Shown here: positions 62,349 to 64,000 of the stretch, piece after piece
How the letters are laid out: the number at the start of each line of letters is the position of its first letter
Position numbering within the stretch: position 1 is the first letter of the stretch
NCBI RefSeq assembly: GCF_000521485.1
Contig: NZ_BAVS01000001.1
Location: 372,001 to 436,000, forward strand
Source of the DNA: Gracilibacillus boraciitolerans JCM 21714
Lineage (GTDB): Bacteria > Bacillota > Bacilli > Bacillales > Amphibacillaceae
DNA length: 64,000 nt
Direction: 5' to 3'
Program-made: the position numbers and the translations under genes
The notes under the pieces: model-generated
What the model was told of the DNA's origin: nothing
Database searches by the model: none
Seen by the model: the letters and a program-made list of their open reading frames with translations, nothing else

Positions 62349-63205
62349 CTACCTCTCTGTTATTAATCTTTTTAGTCTGTTTAGAAATCCCGAATTTATC
62401 TTCTTTTTTGATAATTCACCTAAAAATTGCTTTGTTATTTGTTCCATGGCAACAGAAGCCTTTGATTTTGGTTTATGCAGGATAAAAGGGTGCTGAGCTA
62501 TCACCGCTTCGACAACAGCAGAATCATCAGGTATTGTTCCAAGGGGGGGTCTAATATCATGTTTTAAAAATCGTTTGACTGTAAGAACCATGCGATTCAT
62601 CGTATCAATTCCCTGTTTTTCATTTCTTGAACGATTAATAATTAAATGAATATCAACTGGATGTTGTAATAAAATATGCTTAACCATCGAATAAGCATCT
62701 GTCATGGATGTAGCTCCGGTGTTGTCACAAGCATACATTCATCAACTGCCAAAATATAATGAATCGTCTCTCGTGTAACCCCTGCACCCATGTCGAAAAT
62801 AATATAATCATATTTCGTAAGTAATAGTTCTAATTGCTCAATAAAGAAATTTACTCTTTCTTCGTCTAAATAAAATATGTGATCCTGACCACTTCCACCT
62901 GCTATATAAGAAAGAGAGTTTGGTCCTGATTCTATAATATCATAAATCGATAAATTATTCTCAAACATATTTATAATTGAATATCTAGAAGATTTACCTA
63001 ATAATATGTCAATATTACCCATACCTATGTCCAAATCAAATAATAGAACTTTTTTTCCTTCATTTGCAAGTGCTAACGAAAAGTTAAGAGCAATATTAGA
63101 TTTACCTACTCCTCCTTTCCCACTTACTATTGCAATTGTTTTCGCATGATATTGACTATTTAATCCTGTTATTTTTTGTCTTAATCTTGCTGCTTGATCG
63201 GACAT
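62349..63205 (-). CDS. flhG: MinD-like flagellar number regulator FlhG (YlxH), frameshifted
   Basis: ParA/MinD-type ATPase that with FlhF controls flagellar number and placement. 285 residues when restored. Deviant Walker A SGKGGVGKSNIALN (near residue 26), DLDIGMGNIDILLG, and IIFDMGAGV. The break is at about 62718-62720, where one base is missing and TTPEPTSMTDAYSM should read through. Run 62543-62549 adds a Pro (IRPP-LGTIPDD). The start is uncertain: ATG at 63205 or 63214, both overlapping or touching the flhF end. Confidence 0.93.
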
Positions 63206-63206
63206 A

Positions 63207-64000
63207 TTATTCATCACCAACAACTAATTTCGCAATTTGTTCAATGGATACTTTCTCAATATCATCAGGTACATTCTGACCATTCGTAATATATGCGACA
63301 CCTATATTGTGTTTTAAACACAAATTTAATACAGGGCCATATGTCTTAGTTTCGTCTTTTTTCGTAAAGATAAGCTGTTTAATCGGGATATTGTAAAACC
63401 TTTGATAAATATCTTCCAAATCACTACTTCTGGTCGTTAATGATAAGACTAGAAACGTATCCACTTCCTGATTTAAATCTACAATTTTTCCTAATTCATT
63501 AATATATTTTTCATCCCTGAAATTCCTGCCGGCAGTATCTACTAACACGTAATCAAAATCTTTAAATTTTTCTTTTGCTTTTTGATAATCATCTAAATTG
63601 TATGCAATCTCAATAGGTACATCCAGAATTTTAGAATAGGTTTTCAGTTGTTCAATAGCAGCTATCCGGTATGTATCAGTTGTAATAAAAGCAACTTTCT
63701 TTTGCTGATTTAACACACAATCTGCAGCCAATTTGGCAATAGTTGTAGTCTTCCCTACTCCTGTAGGACCAACCAGGTGAATAAATTTTTTATCAAAGAC
63801 TTCACCACCAAATATTCCTTTATTTGACAACCGGTGTTTAAGCTCAAACAACACCTGACTCCATACCTGATTCTCTTCTAGGTCTTCTTGCTTTACTCTC
63901 TGCTGTATCGCTTCAATAATGTTATAGGCAATTTCCTGATCTATTTCCTGTTGTAACATTTTATCGTACACCTGTTGGAAGGAAGATGAAAATTCTGTTT
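63207..64000 (-). CDS. flhF: Flagellar biosynthesis SRP-type GTPase FlhF, C-terminal part (runs off right edge)
   Basis: SRP54-family GTPase for flagellar placement. The frame is open to the right edge (TEFSSSFQQVYDKMLQQ...), so the N-terminal basic domain lies outside; the ATG-like start at 63971 is internal. NG domain motifs: HLVGPTGVGKTTTIAKLAA (G1), DTYRIAAIEQLKTYS, DTAGRNFRDEKYI (G3), and TKKDET (G4). First gene of the che part of the operon, followed directly by flhG. Confidence 0.95.
   Translation of the reverse strand, partial: TEFSSSFQQVYDKMLQQEIDQEIAYNIIEAIQQRVKQEDLEENQVWSQVLFELKHRLSNKGIFGGEVFDKKFIHLVGPTGVGKTTTIAKLAADCVLNQQKKVAFITTDTYRIAAIEQLKTYSKILDVPIEIAYNLDDYQKAKEKFKDFDYVLVDTAGRNFRDEKYINELGKIVDLNQEVDTFLVLSLTTRSSDLEDIYQRFYNIPIKQLIFTKKDETKTYGPVLNLCLKHNIGVAYITNGQNVPDDIEKVSIEQIAKLVVGDE

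Noticed and set aside
943-62738. G/C tracts as phase-variation (contingency) loci or programmed ribosomal frameshift sites
   Set aside because: They are in nearly every housekeeping gene, add whole codons in most, and lack slippery heptamers with downstream structures. Phase variation affects a few surface genes, not RecA, IF-2 and PolC.
1-64000. Prophage, defence island or biosynthetic cluster
   Set aside because: Every stretch is accounted for by conserved core genes in family-typical order; no integrase, transposase, restriction or toxin gene was found.

Overview
The window is a 64 kb stretch of a low-G+C, endospore-forming, motile Firmicute of the family Bacillaceae. Gene content and order follow the Bacillus subtilis rpsB-to-mutL region, read here on the minus strand. 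Differences from B. subtilis (a dipeptidase where tdh/kbl sit, no rnjB, no ymfK, no pbpX, no ylxY, a DUF342 gene after sigD) point by inference to the Oceanobacillus/Virgibacillus/Gracilibacillus side of the family. Every supported gene is on the minus strand, so transcription runs from high to low coordinates. No rRNA, tRNA, prophage, insertion sequence or CRISPR array was seen.

Layout from right to left (direction of transcription): the end of the fla/che operon (flhF partial, ylxH/flhG, cheB, cheA, cheW, cheC, cheD, sigD, a DUF342 protein, a small conserved hypothetical, swrB; 64000-54582); translation, membrane and isoprenoid genes rpsB, tsf, pyrH, frr, uppS, cdsA, dxr, rseP, proS (54425-45340); polC (45106-40802); the nusA-infB operon rimP-nusA-ylxR-ylxQ-infB-ylxP-rbfA-truB-ribF (40492-33552) followed by rpsO and pnp; mlpA and ymxH; the dipicolinate/lysine cluster dpaA-dpaB-asd-dapG-dapA (29040-24091); tepA-ylzJ-spoIIIE-ymfC; the M16 peptidase pair ymfF/ymfH, ymfI, ymfJ, rodZ; pgsA-cinA-recA; rny, ymdB, spoVS; a dipeptidase; miaB-ymcA; cotE; mutS and mutL (mutL runs off the left edge).

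The most striking property is not a gene. About 40 runs of 7-8 consecutive G or C occur in an AT-rich sequence. Wherever family conservation tells the expected length, the run should be 4 (or 5) and is longer by exactly 3, adding a Gly or Pro inside invariant motifs (RecA, IF-2 G1 motif, SpoIIIE Walker A, CheA, CheC, PolC). Other G/C runs are longer by 1 and break the frame. Together with single-base indels elsewhere, about 26 frameshifts split 20 genes, including essential ones (polC five times, infB, nusA, pnp, pgsA, rpsO, cdsA). Uncorrected sequencing or consensus errors are by far the likeliest cause. The preference for +3 over +1 or +2, also suggested in a terminator and in ribosome binding sites, is odd and deserves a raw-read check. 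Broken genes are annotated below with restored boundaries and the site of each frameshift.

Other items: a dispersed intergenic repeat in two copies (4746-4837 and 23921-24012), one copy inside an element with perfect 18-bp inverted ends; good matches to a sigma-K promoter before dpaA, a sigma-H promoter before spoVS, a LexA box before recA, and sigma-A promoters before rny and rpsB.
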